A stretch of 38,161 nucleotides of DNA from NCBI GenBank assembly GCA_016764875.1, contig JAESQX010000202.1, positions 1-38,161 of the forward strand, given 5' to 3'. The position numbers and the translations under genes are program-made. Of this stretch, positions 1-7,848 are shown in pieces. Position 1 is the stretch's first letter, and each line of letters begins with the position of its first letter. The notes under the pieces are model-generated. The model was not told the origin of the DNA. It did no database searches and saw only the letters and a list, made by a program, of their open reading frames with translations. This DNA comes from Gammaproteobacteria bacterium. GTDB lineage: Bacteria; Pseudomonadota; Gammaproteobacteria; Pseudomonadales; Pseudohongiellaceae.

Positions 1-1
1 G

Positions 2-637
2 GTGGTATCAGTCATCGGGGCCGCTCTGGCCGCCGGAGACTCTCTGGAAGAATCCACCGCCCTTGCAAATCTGGCGGCAGGCCTGGTAGTTGGTAAATTG
101 GGTACGGCGGCTATCAGTGCCCCGGAGTTACGTCGAGCGACTTTACGCGAACAGGGGACAGGTCGAGGCGTCATGAGCTCTGATCAGCTATTGATTGCTA
201 TAGAGGATGCTCGTGCTCATGGCGAAAAAATTGTTTTCACCAATGGATGCTTCGACATCATTCATGCTGGTCACGTTGGCTATCTAACCCAGGCCCGTAA
301 GCTGGGCGATCGTCTTATTGTGGCGGTCAATGATGACGATTCCGTGCATAATTTAAAAGGGGCCGGACGTCCCATAAACCCTCTGGAAAGGCGAATGGCG
401 GTGTTGGCTGGACTGGAGGCAGTTGACTGGGTGGTATCTTTTCCCGAGGATACCCCGGAAACACTTTTAGAAAAGCTTAAGCCAGAAATTCTAGTAAAGG
501 GGGGTGACTACACGGTGGACGAAGTAGTGGGTGCTGGTTACGTTTCTAATTATGGTGGAAGTGTTCAGGTGCTGGAGTTTTTGGATAATTGTTCAACATC
601 TGCAATTGTGGAAAAATTGCAGGAAAACAATAAATAA
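2..637 (+). CDS. hldE: Bifunctional heptose kinase/adenylyltransferase HldE, C-terminal part
   Basis: HldE makes ADP-heptose for the LPS inner core; its C-terminal domain adenylylates heptose 1-phosphate in the cytoplasm. The window opens inside the gene. The first ~45 residues look like the end of the PfkB-type sugar kinase domain (ALAAGDSLEESTALANLAAG). The rest is a complete nucleotidyltransferase domain, with the FTNGCFDIIHAGHVGYL motif (HxGH class) at about residues 78-94 and LKPEILVKGGDY near residue 160. The 5' end of the gene lies outside the window, so the kinase active site cannot be judged. The stop is two bases from the end of the convergent aldo/keto reductase gene. waaA, another LPS core gene, is 2 kb away. 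Confidence 0.95.
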   Translation: MVSVIGAALAAGDSLEESTALANLAAGLVVGKLGTAAISAPELRRATLREQGTGRGVMSSDQLLIAIEDARAHGEKIVFTNGCFDIIHAGHVGYLTQARKLGDRLIVAVNDDDSVHNLKGAGRPINPLERRMAVLAGLEAVDWVVSFPEDTPETLLEKLKPEILVKGGDYTVDEVVGAGYVSNYGGSVQVLEFLDNCSTSAIVEKLQENNK

Positions 638-639
638 GG

Positions 640-1440
640 TCATGAGCTAGCGGAAAGCACTTCGATAGCATCTCTGACATTTTCTCTTAAATGTCCCGGA
701 TCAATTGTTCCTACAACAATGCTGCTGACTCCCGGTTTCTGAAATATAAATCTAACACTGTCTTCTACTGAGTCGCTGTCATCGCCTGTTAATGACATAA
801 GGTGACCGCTGGATAATCCTTTCTTTATTAATACCCCGGTGCCGAAACGAGCGGCATGGTCAATTACCAATCCATCTACCATTTCAACCGGGTTGTAAGT
901 CACCATTACTACATCCGAATTTTCTGCTGCCAGCAGACCACCGGCAACTGTTTTGGTGGACATGCCATAGGCTTTTATCAGGCCTCGTTCTTTAAGGTTT
1001 TGTAGAGCGTCAAAGCAGTCAGATTTGTTTATTATGTCTTCATCATTGCCATCTGAATGTACCAGAACAATATCCAGATAATCAGTTTTCAGTCTTTTGA
1101 GGCTACGCTCTACACTGAACTTGACGTGGCTCGATGAGAAATCAAAAGTCGATTTTCCCTGATCAAATTCTTCTCCAACTTTGGTACAGATAATCCAATC
1201 GTGACGATTGGTAAGAAGCTCACCAAGTCTCTTTTCACTCTCTCCATAAGCCGGGGCAGTATCAAGCAGGTTAATGCCAAGCCTTCGAGCTTCACCCAAC
1301 AGGCGCACTACATGTTTATCGTCGGGAATATCAAACCGGCCGGGGTACTTTAATCCCTGGTTGCGGCCGATTTTTACTGTACCAAGGCCGATACTGGAAA
1401 CGACGATGCCGGTCTGGCCTAAAGGTCGATGCTTAAGCAT
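640..1440 (-). CDS. Aldo/keto reductase family oxidoreductase
   Basis: A 266-aa NAD(P)H-dependent aldo/keto reductase of unknown substrate. The family's catalytic tetrad is visible: D60 and Y65 in DTAPAYGESE, K87 in CTKVGEEF and H128 in DIVLVHSD. The C-terminal GVSSIVVGT segment is the usual cofactor-phosphate region. I chose the ATG at 1440 because the N-terminus MLKHRPLGQTG is typical; the frame stays open upstream to 1710, but that part reads as low-complexity, non-homologous sequence antiparallel to nothing and in the shadow of the preceding gene. The start overlaps the stop of the upstream FAD oxidoreductase by 8 bases (ATGCTTAA), so translation is probably coupled and the two enzymes may act together. 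Confidence 0.9.
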   Translation of the reverse strand: MLKHRPLGQTGIVVSSIGLGTVKIGRNQGLKYPGRFDIPDDKHVVRLLGEARRLGINLLDTAPAYGESEKRLGELLTNRHDWIICTKVGEEFDQGKSTFDFSSSHVKFSVERSLKRLKTDYLDIVLVHSDGNDEDIINKSDCFDALQNLKERGLIKAYGMSTKTVAGGLLAAENSDVVMVTYNPVEMVDGLVIDHAARFGTGVLIKKGLSSGHLMSLTGDDSDSVEDSVRFIFQKPGVSSIVVGTIDPGHLRENVRDAIEVLSASS

Positions 1441-2668
1441 GATCGAAAAGGGTCTCCCATGGTGACAGTGCCAAGGATGGAGTTGGCAACATATCATAAA
1501 GTAATTCAGGGGGTTGGCAAAATTTGGGGACAATAGCCTGAATTTCCAGTGCTGACAGCACTTCCTCGGCCAGTGCGGGGCTGAGCGTAAACTTGGTGGG
1601 CCAGGCCACCATAATACGAGATTCGGTTTGCAGAAAAGCCGCATCGGGGCGATGTTGGCCAGCCGCCTTGCCTTCCGCCCGGTTAATAGGCAGACATTCC
1701 CATCGCGCATCTGTCAGATTGAGCCATGGGAATAATTTATTCAGTAACTCGCTCGCCGCTCTAATTTGTTGATCCCGGTTTCTTGCTACTCCGGATTCCG
1801 CGATTTCGCCGCCCAAGTACCAGACCACGTCGCCGTTTTTACATACATGAGAAGTCAGTGTGAGAACAGGAGAGAGCGAAAAACTGTCACCTATACAGTG
1901 CAGGTAGAGCAAGGGTAAATGTTTTTTCCTCAGCATTACCATGTTCAAAGGGCGGACTTGCATGGCGGGAGAATCAAGCCCGGCTTTCTGCATCAGGCCT
2001 AGATTTCCTTCCCCTGCGGCAAAAACGCTACGCTGGAATTTAATGTCGACAATACGGCCGCCTTTTTTGATTCGAACGCCATCCGGGCCGTGTCCGTTAT
2101 CCTGCAGAAATTCTATATCACTCGGCTCAACGCAAAATATTCTATCTTTATGAGGGGCTGAAAGTGATGCGATAAGCGAACCGGTATCAATTACAAAATC
2201 AGGCAGTTGGTAGAGTGAACCCGGTACAGTGCAGTCAGCAAAAAACGGTGGATATTGATCCTCTGCAAGGAGTTTAATCTTGCCGCGTAACGATTTACTT
2301 CCAAGGAAGGTTTTTAATCTTGATCGCAGACTGCCATCTGACCACATGAAATATTGTTCGGATAAAAGATTGCATCGAGACAGGTCTATATCTCCTTTCC
2401 CGTCCAGACAGGCTCGCCAGTGTGCCGGCATTGATGCGATAGCATTTGAGGCGGTGGACACAGAACCACTCAGCGCATACTTCAGGCCACCATGAATGAT
2501 GCCCTGGGACGCGACGGACTGGCCGCTTCCCATGGCCTTGGCTTCCAGCAAAATGACATTGAAACCTTTGTCGTGCAGTCGGTTTAATAACCAGAGCCCG
2601 GCGATACCTCCACCAAAGATGAGGATGTCAACCTTGCAACTGGAGGAATTTGAATCGGGTTCAGTCAT
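1433..2668 (-). CDS. FAD-dependent oxidoreductase, DAO-like
   Basis: A 411-aa flavoprotein with an N-terminal Rossmann FAD site, DILIFGGGIAGLWLL (GGGIAG at residues 19-24) followed by the acidic strand end VILLEA. SQGIIHGGLKYALSG is typical of glycerol-3-phosphate dehydrogenase/D-amino-acid-oxidase-like enzymes (DAO fold). Substrate cannot be told from sequence. No membrane segments or signal peptide are apparent. The ATG at 2668 is preferred: a TTG at 2743 would add 25 non-conserved residues. No clear Shine-Dalgarno precedes the ATG. The gene is divergent from waaA (120-bp gap) and overlaps the aldo/keto reductase downstream, forming a two-gene redox operon. Confidence 0.85.
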   Translation of the reverse strand: MTEPDSNSSSCKVDILIFGGGIAGLWLLNRLHDKGFNVILLEAKAMGSGQSVASQGIIHGGLKYALSGSVSTASNAIASMPAHWRACLDGKGDIDLSRCNLLSEQYFMWSDGSLRSRLKTFLGSKSLRGKIKLLAEDQYPPFFADCTVPGSLYQLPDFVIDTGSLIASLSAPHKDRIFCVEPSDIEFLQDNGHGPDGVRIKKGGRIVDIKFQRSVFAAGEGNLGLMQKAGLDSPAMQVRPLNMVMLRKKHLPLLYLHCIGDSFSLSPVLTLTSHVCKNGDVVWYLGGEIAESGVARNRDQQIRAASELLNKLFPWLNLTDARWECLPINRAEGKAAGQHRPDAAFLQTESRIMVAWPTKFTLSPALAEEVLSALEIQAIVPKFCQPPELLYDMLPTPSLALSPWETLFDHA

Positions 2669-2788
2669 TGCGTTAGATAAAGGTTGCCAACTATAGGCGA
2701 AGAAAACTTGCGTAAGTATACCGACCTGCGAGAGTATTCCCAACCAGCTAACCTGTATCGCGCGTCAATTTTTAAAGTACCCATCTGA

Positions 2789-4072
2789 ATGATTCGGTTA
2801 ATTTACAGTGTTGTATTTTACCTTGCAGTTCCCCTGTTGCTTCTCAGGTTGCTCTATCGGTCATTGAAAGCACCGGCCTATGGTCGTCGCTGGGCTGAGA
2901 GATTTTCCTTTATTGACTTACCGAAAGATTTCAAGCGCACTGAGAAATCAATCTGGGTTCATGCCGTATCGGTTGGCGAAACCCAGGCAGCCGTTCCGCT
3001 GATTAAAAATCTATTACGGAATTATCCTGATAAATCAATCGTAGTCACTACCATGACACCTACGGGTTCGGAACGAGTAAGGGTGCTATTCGGTGACAGT
3101 GTCTTTCATACCTACATTCCTTACGATCTGCCAGGGGCTATGGGGCGTTTTATTCATAAGATTAATCCCGGGGTTCTCATAATAATGGAGACTGAGTTGT
3201 GGCCAAACGTCTTGCACCAGTGTCACAAGGCCGGTGTCCGGACTATATTGGCTAATGCCAGAATGTCTGAAAAATCAGCCAATGGGTATCGGCGGATCAG
3301 TTCCATCACGCGAAAAATGTTAGGCGAGATTGATTGTATTGCGGCACAGGCAGAAGCAGATTCAATTCGTTTTGTTGAACTCGGTGCGGATAAAGAGAAA
3401 GTCAGTGTTACTGGTAGTCTGAAATTTGAAATAGAGCCGCCGGATATTAAAATAGATAATCTACCGAATATATTTCGGCAGATTAAACAGAGCAACCGAC
3501 CGGTTCTTATTGCGGCCAGCACCAGGGAAGGAGAAGAAAAAAAAATAATAGCGGCCTTTCGGCAATGCCTGGAACAGGAGCCCACGCTATTGTTGGAGTT
3601 GGTGCCCAGACATCCGGAACGGTTTAACGCGGTGGCCAGGTTGTGTGATGAGCATCATCTTGAATTGGTTCGTCGTAGCAGCGAAGCCCCGGTCACAGCT
3701 CAGACCCAGGTCCTTCTTGGCGACTCCATGGGGGAGATGTGGTTCTACTTTTCTGTGGCTGATATCGCGTTTGTTGGTGGTTCTCTGGTAAATACCGGAT
3801 GCCAAAACGTTTTGGAGCCGGCCGCATTGGGGATACCGGTACTTGTTGGTCCCTCGCAGTTTAATTTCGAAACTATCTGTAACCAGCTACGCGAAGCAGG
3901 TGCTCTTGTTACGGTTGAAAATGAGCAGGACCTGGCCGGGCAGGTATTACAGCTTCTTGGCGATCCCAGGCAACGAAGCGCCATGGGTACAGCTGGCAAG
4001 GGTATAGTGGAATCAAACAAAGGGAGCCTGGGTAGACTCACCAGTGTGATCGAACAACAACTCGGCTATTAA
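2789..4072 (+). CDS. waaA: 3-deoxy-D-manno-octulosonic acid (Kdo) transferase
   Basis: WaaA (KdtA) transfers Kdo from CMP-Kdo to lipid A at the cytoplasmic face of the inner membrane. The 427-aa length is normal. An N-terminal hydrophobic anchor (IYSVVFYLAVPLLLLRLL, about residues 5-22) is followed by the GT30 domain: VHAVSVGETQAA with the expected catalytic acid E64, TTMTPTGSERV, YIPYDLP, METELWPN and ANARMSEKS. The C-terminal GT-B half contains FVGGSLVNTGCQNVLEPAALG (shown here only as landmarks; conserved donor-binding region). The gene stands alone on the plus strand, divergent from the FAD oxidoreductase and convergent with pepQ, with a 16-base gap and no clear terminator. Confidence 0.95.
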   Translation: MIRLIYSVVFYLAVPLLLLRLLYRSLKAPAYGRRWAERFSFIDLPKDFKRTEKSIWVHAVSVGETQAAVPLIKNLLRNYPDKSIVVTTMTPTGSERVRVLFGDSVFHTYIPYDLPGAMGRFIHKINPGVLIIMETELWPNVLHQCHKAGVRTILANARMSEKSANGYRRISSITRKMLGEIDCIAAQAEADSIRFVELGADKEKVSVTGSLKFEIEPPDIKIDNLPNIFRQIKQSNRPVLIAASTREGEEKKIIAAFRQCLEQEPTLLLELVPRHPERFNAVARLCDEHHLELVRRSSEAPVTAQTQVLLGDSMGEMWFYFSVADIAFVGGSLVNTGCQNVLEPAALGIPVLVGPSQFNFETICNQLREAGALVTVENEQDLAGQVLQLLGDPRQRSAMGTAGKGIVESNKGSLGRLTSVIEQQLGY

Positions 4073-4088
4073 TACCAATTATTGGAAA

Positions 4089-5420
4089 TTATTGCCGGGT
4101 AAGGTTTTCAACACCCGTAGTTTTAACCTGCACATTGTCCTCTACTCGTATTCCCCCAAGTGGAACCAGTTCATCAATAAGCTTCCAGTTCAGGTATTTG
4201 CCTATAGCCGAATCTCGCTCCCTGTCCAGTATCACGGGAATAAAATAGAGGCCCGGCTCAACCGTAAATACCATGTTTTCTTCCATGATTCGCGTATTGC
4301 GAAGGTAGGGGAAAGTCGATGGTGGCGGTCTTGTGCCTCCATTCGGGTCAGCCAGATGCCCGCCGGCATCATGTACCTGAATCCCCAGTAGATGACCAAT
4401 GCCATGAGGCATAAACAGCGAGGCTAATCCCAGTTCCAGGGACTGCTGCGAGGGGCAGTTGATAATATCGCCGTCAATCAGAACCTGATTAAGTAACTCC
4501 AGTGCGCTTCGGTGAAACTTTACGTAATCAAGGCCGGGGCTTACCTGATCGACAAGGTTCAATTGCAGTTTTTCCATTTCTTCCAGCAATGACCTGAACA
4601 CGTCATGGGTGTGAGGGCGGACCGAGGTTCTGGTGATATCAGAACAGTAATTATTGACCCGGCATCCTGCATCAATCAGTAACACCTGGCTTTTATCTTT
4701 AGCGTTGTGGTCGGCGTTGTGGCGTTTATGCTGGTAGTGCAGAATCGCTGATTTTTCATTCAGCGCGACAATATTAGTGTAAGGACTGTGTTGCTCGATA
4801 ATATTACATTCCAGCAGATAGGCCATGTGAATATCATATTCACTACCGCCATTTTCAAAGCAGTTCTTTGCCGAACTGTGCCCGATCAAAGCCTGTCTAT
4901 TGGCTGACTTCAATTGCTCAATTTCATAACCGCTCTTGTAGGCCCGGTAGTAATCGAGGCTGTGTAATAATCGGGGCGGATTTATTTGCTTGTTATTAAA
5001 TCCGGCCGCCGCCGCGAAATCCGTATTCTCCCCCAAAAAAGCAAGGTCTCGTTGGTGCTTGAGGTAAGCGTTTACCTGTTGGCTTTCGGTGAGGGTCACC
5101 ACTTCGAACTCGTCACACCACCAACTGGCATTCTGGATACTCTGGTCATACCAGTGATCAGAGGGGATTACCTGGAAATAGGTCGGACGTTCACCGGGGG
5201 TAATCAGCAGCATCTGATCCGGCTGGTTAATGGGCAGCCAGTGGCAGAAGTGCCCATAGGCACGAAAAGGAACGGTTTGATCATCGCCATAATAAAAATT
5301 ATCCGAGCCACTGTGTATAAGTACCGCGCTAACTGGCGATCCCTGTAACCGCAGTTTTTCGAATTCTCTCTGGTAGCGATCTAGCAAACCGGCGATGTGA
5401 TTACTGTAACTATTGTGCAT
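4089..5420 (-). CDS. pepQ: Xaa-Pro dipeptidase
   Basis: PepQ, an M24B 'pita-bread' metallopeptidase, cleaves Xaa-Pro dipeptides in the cytoplasm using two divalent metals. The length, 443 aa, equals that of E. coli PepQ. The five metal ligands can be placed: D250 (LLIDAGC), D261 (YCSDITRTS), H343 (PHGIGHLLGIQVHD), E388 (FTVEPGLYF) and E427 (GIRVEDNV). The N-terminal half is the creatinase-like domain. The ATG at 5420 has no obvious Shine-Dalgarno; a TATAGT box lies about 40 bases upstream on the minus strand. The gene ends 16 bases from the waaA stop in a convergent arrangement. Confidence 0.95.
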   Translation of the reverse strand: MHNSYSNHIAGLLDRYQREFEKLRLQGSPVSAVLIHSGSDNFYYGDDQTVPFRAYGHFCHWLPINQPDQMLLITPGERPTYFQVIPSDHWYDQSIQNASWWCDEFEVVTLTESQQVNAYLKHQRDLAFLGENTDFAAAAGFNNKQINPPRLLHSLDYYRAYKSGYEIEQLKSANRQALIGHSSAKNCFENGGSEYDIHMAYLLECNIIEQHSPYTNIVALNEKSAILHYQHKRHNADHNAKDKSQVLLIDAGCRVNNYCSDITRTSVRPHTHDVFRSLLEEMEKLQLNLVDQVSPGLDYVKFHRSALELLNQVLIDGDIINCPSQQSLELGLASLFMPHGIGHLLGIQVHDAGGHLADPNGGTRPPPSTFPYLRNTRIMEENMVFTVEPGLYFIPVILDRERDSAIGKYLNWKLIDELVPLGGIRVEDNVQVKTTGVENLTRQ

Positions 5421-5622
5421 GAAAAGGTGGAAGGCTATTGAGCGAGGCGGCCACTATAGCAAGGCATGCAGCAAACTTGTATTGTTGCAGCAACCGGTAT
5501 ACCCAGGAAATAGTCAGCAAACTAACAGAGAGCTTTGGACCTTTATTCAAGAGGCAGCAACAACGTGCAAATTGATGCCATTTAAGTAAGTACTCACATA
5601 CATTGAAATTGGAGAGGCAGAT

Positions 5623-5685
5623 ATGCTTAAGGAACCTTTGAATAGGTATTTCAATGCGCTTGCAATCAAAACAGGTTCAAATTAA
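5623..5685 (+). CDS. Possible 20-aa small ORF
   Basis: The frame MLKEPLNRYFNALAIKTGSN starts at an ATG preceded by GGAGAGG at 5611-5617, good spacing for a ribosome binding site. It has no recognised family and could be chance. It lies upstream of the candidate promoter for the next gene, so it would need its own transcript. Confidence 0.2.
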   Translation: MLKEPLNRYFNALAIKTGSN

Positions 5686-5698
5686 CTCATCTGGTTTT

Positions 5699-5727
5699 TT
5701 GCGCGGTTGAAGATCCTGGTCTACAAT
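5699..5727 (+). promoter_or_regulatory. Candidate sigma70 promoter for the transposase-like gene
   Basis: TTGCGC at 5699-5704 and TACAAT at 5722-5727 are separated by exactly 17 bases. The -10 matches five of six consensus positions and the -35 three of six. It sits about 95 bases before the start at 5822. Confidence 0.35.
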
Positions 5728-5821
5728 TTAGTCAGACTGATCGGTTACAGGTATACAGGACGTATTCAAAGCACCTTGAAGGTTGCCACCTGATACTGAT
5801 TATTTCCAGGGAGGGAAAATT

Positions 5822-6523
5822 ATGGGGTCAGGGAAAAGATATTTATTGCAGGGAGAAACTTACTTCATATCGCTGCTTGGCCATGACGGAAACATTTGTT
5901 TCTTTGATGATGCCTGTTATGACCGATACCTGACACAATTAACCCAGTGTCTGGGCGCTTTTCAGGTTCAACTTCACAGTTTTGTATTGCTACCAAATGA
6001 AATTCACCTGTTAATGACCTCCGCAACACCCACAGGAATTCCTGGTTTGATGAAGCTTGTCAGTGATGCCTATGTTCGTTATTACAACAACCGTTTTGAA
6101 CGAAGCGGGACTATCTGGAAAGGAAAATTCAAAAGCAGCCTGATCAAAGGAAATGATCTGGTGTTGGAATGTCAGAAGTATATAGAGCTGGCTCCGGTTA
6201 GGGCCGGACTGGTTTCTTTTCCCGGCGAGTACTGGTGGTCAGCTTTTTGTATTAATGCCTTTGGTGGTCACGGAGCCGGAGTCACCATGCATGATCAATA
6301 CAGGAATTTTGGTAAGCACTCGCCTAATCGCTTTCAGCATTATCGTAATTTCATTGCTAAAACCAGCAGCGAAACAGAGCAACATTTGTTTGAACATCGA
6401 TTAAGCGCTGGATTTCCACTTGCTATGCAGGTCTATGGAGCCAGGCGAGTCAAGGCAGTTAAAAGATGTCACCTCCATTCCGGCTTACCGAGTCGTGTAA
6501 CTGAAGTGCGCGCCATAGCCTGA
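5822..6523 (+). CDS. REP-associated tyrosine transposase (Y1/IS200-like) relative with altered HUH motif
   Basis: A 233-aa protein of the Y1 transposase fold used by IS200 and by REP-associated transposases (RAYTs), which nick single-stranded DNA via a tyrosine and an HUH metal site. Family landmarks are HSFVLLPNEIHLLM (residues 52-65), RSGTIWKGKFKSSL and CQKYIELAPVRAGLV, with Y120 in the position of the catalytic tyrosine. The usual NHxH is NEIH here: E60 replaces the first histidine and only H62 remains, so normal HUH activity is doubtful. The ATG at 5822 is chosen for its GGGAGG ribosome binding site seven bases upstream. No flanking inverted repeats or REP sequences were found. It may be a domesticated or decayed copy. 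Confidence 0.8.
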   Translation: MGSGKRYLLQGETYFISLLGHDGNICFFDDACYDRYLTQLTQCLGAFQVQLHSFVLLPNEIHLLMTSATPTGIPGLMKLVSDAYVRYYNNRFERSGTIWKGKFKSSLIKGNDLVLECQKYIELAPVRAGLVSFPGEYWWSAFCINAFGGHGAGVTMHDQYRNFGKHSPNRFQHYRNFIAKTSSETEQHLFEHRLSAGFPLAMQVYGARRVKAVKRCHLHSGLPSRVTEVRAIA

Positions 6524-6564
6524 AAAGCTGTTGACTCAAGGTGATACTGCAAAGTGCTCACTGG

Positions 6565-7719
6565 CTACTTTACCCTGGTGAAATTGTTCCCCAGATCTTT
6601 CAAGTTAACCGGGTCGTAGGAAATGGGTACCCGGGTGGTAAAGCTATTGAGGCGCTGTGAATAACACAGATTATCCTGCTCAAGGAACTTGAGCGCCGCC
6701 TTATGCACCATTACCGGCAATGTTGATTGCTTCTCGCGTTTTAATACCTGCATCACCCGCGGTTCCTTTTTGAAGCCATCCCCGTGATAGTGGATAGTAA
6801 AATTGTCCCGTACAAGATCGTAGTCCACCCACTTGAACAGGGGTTTGGAAAACGTTACTTCCGGTGATTTAACAGAGTCTTGCAGACTCTTTATCATGTG
6901 ATCCAGAGAAATGTTTCCCAACTGGCAATCGTGATAGCTGCCACCCACGTCGCCGTGGACGCCGGGCATCCATATTTCCTCAGAGCGCTGGTTGAAATTG
7001 GTCAACGTAGGAACGAAGGCTTCGCGACTTTCGTCAATGGCCACCAGGTGCACCGCTTTCTTGATATTGGGAGCCAGGGTCAGGTCGCGGAACAGGTTTA
7101 TCTTTTGAAAATTCAGGGGGCCTATCTTCAATGGAATGCCAAATGCTCCCACTGTATCAAACAGTCCAAGAAAGCTGATATCCACGTCCCGGCTGTCTTC
7201 CTCTTCAGCCTTGTAGTGAGTAAACAACCATTCCTTTATAGAGGTGTTTTTATTTTTGGCCTGTCGGTAAAATAAGGTGATTTTTTTTGGCAAACCGTGT
7301 TCGTTCAGTTTACTTGCAAGCAGCCTTGCGCTGGCGGCACCACGGCTGAAGCCAAAAATACAAATCTGATCCCCAGGGCGATAATGTTTGCAAATTGATG
7401 CGTAGGCGTGGTCGCGAATATTCCTTTCGCCTGCACCGAATGCGCCCTGGTAAAAACCGATGGATTTTATGTTTTCTTCGTCATTGCCTACACCTCGAAA
7501 GTACAGGCCGAGATGTTTTGCCGTGGATTTTATATGGGGGATATCAGTGTTCTCATGATGGCCGGACAAAGAGGAGAACATTTTGTATATATTGGTAATG
7601 GCACCGTCGTTGTTACGACCGTTCTCATCGTTGAAGGTCCCGTCCATAAATATTAGCAGGGTGCGGGGAGTTGGCCTGTCCTGGAGGTTGACCTGAATGG
7701 TGTCTTTTTTCTGTGCCAT
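6565..7719 (-). CDS. DUF2235 alpha/beta hydrolase (Tle1-like phospholipase domain)
   Basis: A 384-aa protein whose whole length matches the DUF2235 hydrolase fold. It starts with RTLLIFMDGTFNDE, carries the nucleophile elbow IFGFSRGAASAR (S125, GxSxG), LGLFDTVGAFG (D188 as likely acid) and MPGVHGDVGGSY (H255 as likely base). Proteins with this domain include type VI secretion phospholipase effectors (Tle1) but also housekeeping or unknown proteins. No vgrG, PAAR, adaptor or immunity-like membrane/lipoprotein gene is adjacent, and there is no signal peptide, so effector status is unsupported. The start is backed by CGGAGAA upstream. It is convergent with the transposase-like gene (41-base gap). 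Confidence 0.8.
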   Translation of the reverse strand: MAQKKDTIQVNLQDRPTPRTLLIFMDGTFNDENGRNNDGAITNIYKMFSSLSGHHENTDIPHIKSTAKHLGLYFRGVGNDEENIKSIGFYQGAFGAGERNIRDHAYASICKHYRPGDQICIFGFSRGAASARLLASKLNEHGLPKKITLFYRQAKNKNTSIKEWLFTHYKAEEEDSRDVDISFLGLFDTVGAFGIPLKIGPLNFQKINLFRDLTLAPNIKKAVHLVAIDESREAFVPTLTNFNQRSEEIWMPGVHGDVGGSYHDCQLGNISLDHMIKSLQDSVKSPEVTFSKPLFKWVDYDLVRDNFTIHYHGDGFKKEPRVMQVLKREKQSTLPVMVHKAALKFLEQDNLCYSQRLNSFTTRVPISYDPVNLKDLGNNFTRVK

Positions 7720-7848
7720 TATTATTCTCCGGTCACATCACTGGAGAACATTATTAGGAATAATTTATAAAGCTGCAATAGTCAAATAAGAAAACTTACA
7801 GCTAATGAAAGAATACTCTAGGGCTGATCAGAGACTTCCAGGAGATAT

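Larger units (their letters stand above)
5421..5821. other. Gene-poor intergenic region
   Basis: A 400-base region between divergent pepQ and the transposase relative. It contains a candidate plus-strand promoter (5699-5727) and a 20-codon ORF at 5623-5685 (MLKEPLNRYF...), which has a good GGAGAGG ribosome binding site five bases before its ATG. That ORF is too short to call with confidence. I see no REP palindromes, tRNA, or remnants of a larger gene. Confidence 0.5.

Noticed and set aside
1441-1710. N-terminal extension of the aldo/keto reductase (start at 1710)
   Set aside because: The extra 90 residues overlap the FAD oxidoreductase frame and do not resemble the family, whose normal N-terminus begins at the ATG at 1440.
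5421-6565. REP palindromes or insertion-sequence ends around the transposase-like gene
   Set aside because: No convincing inverted repeats or GTAG/GGAG-type REP units were found on either flank.
6565-7719. Type VI secretion effector module
   Set aside because: Only the hydrolase domain is present; no VgrG, Hcp, PAAR, adaptor or immunity gene is adjacent.
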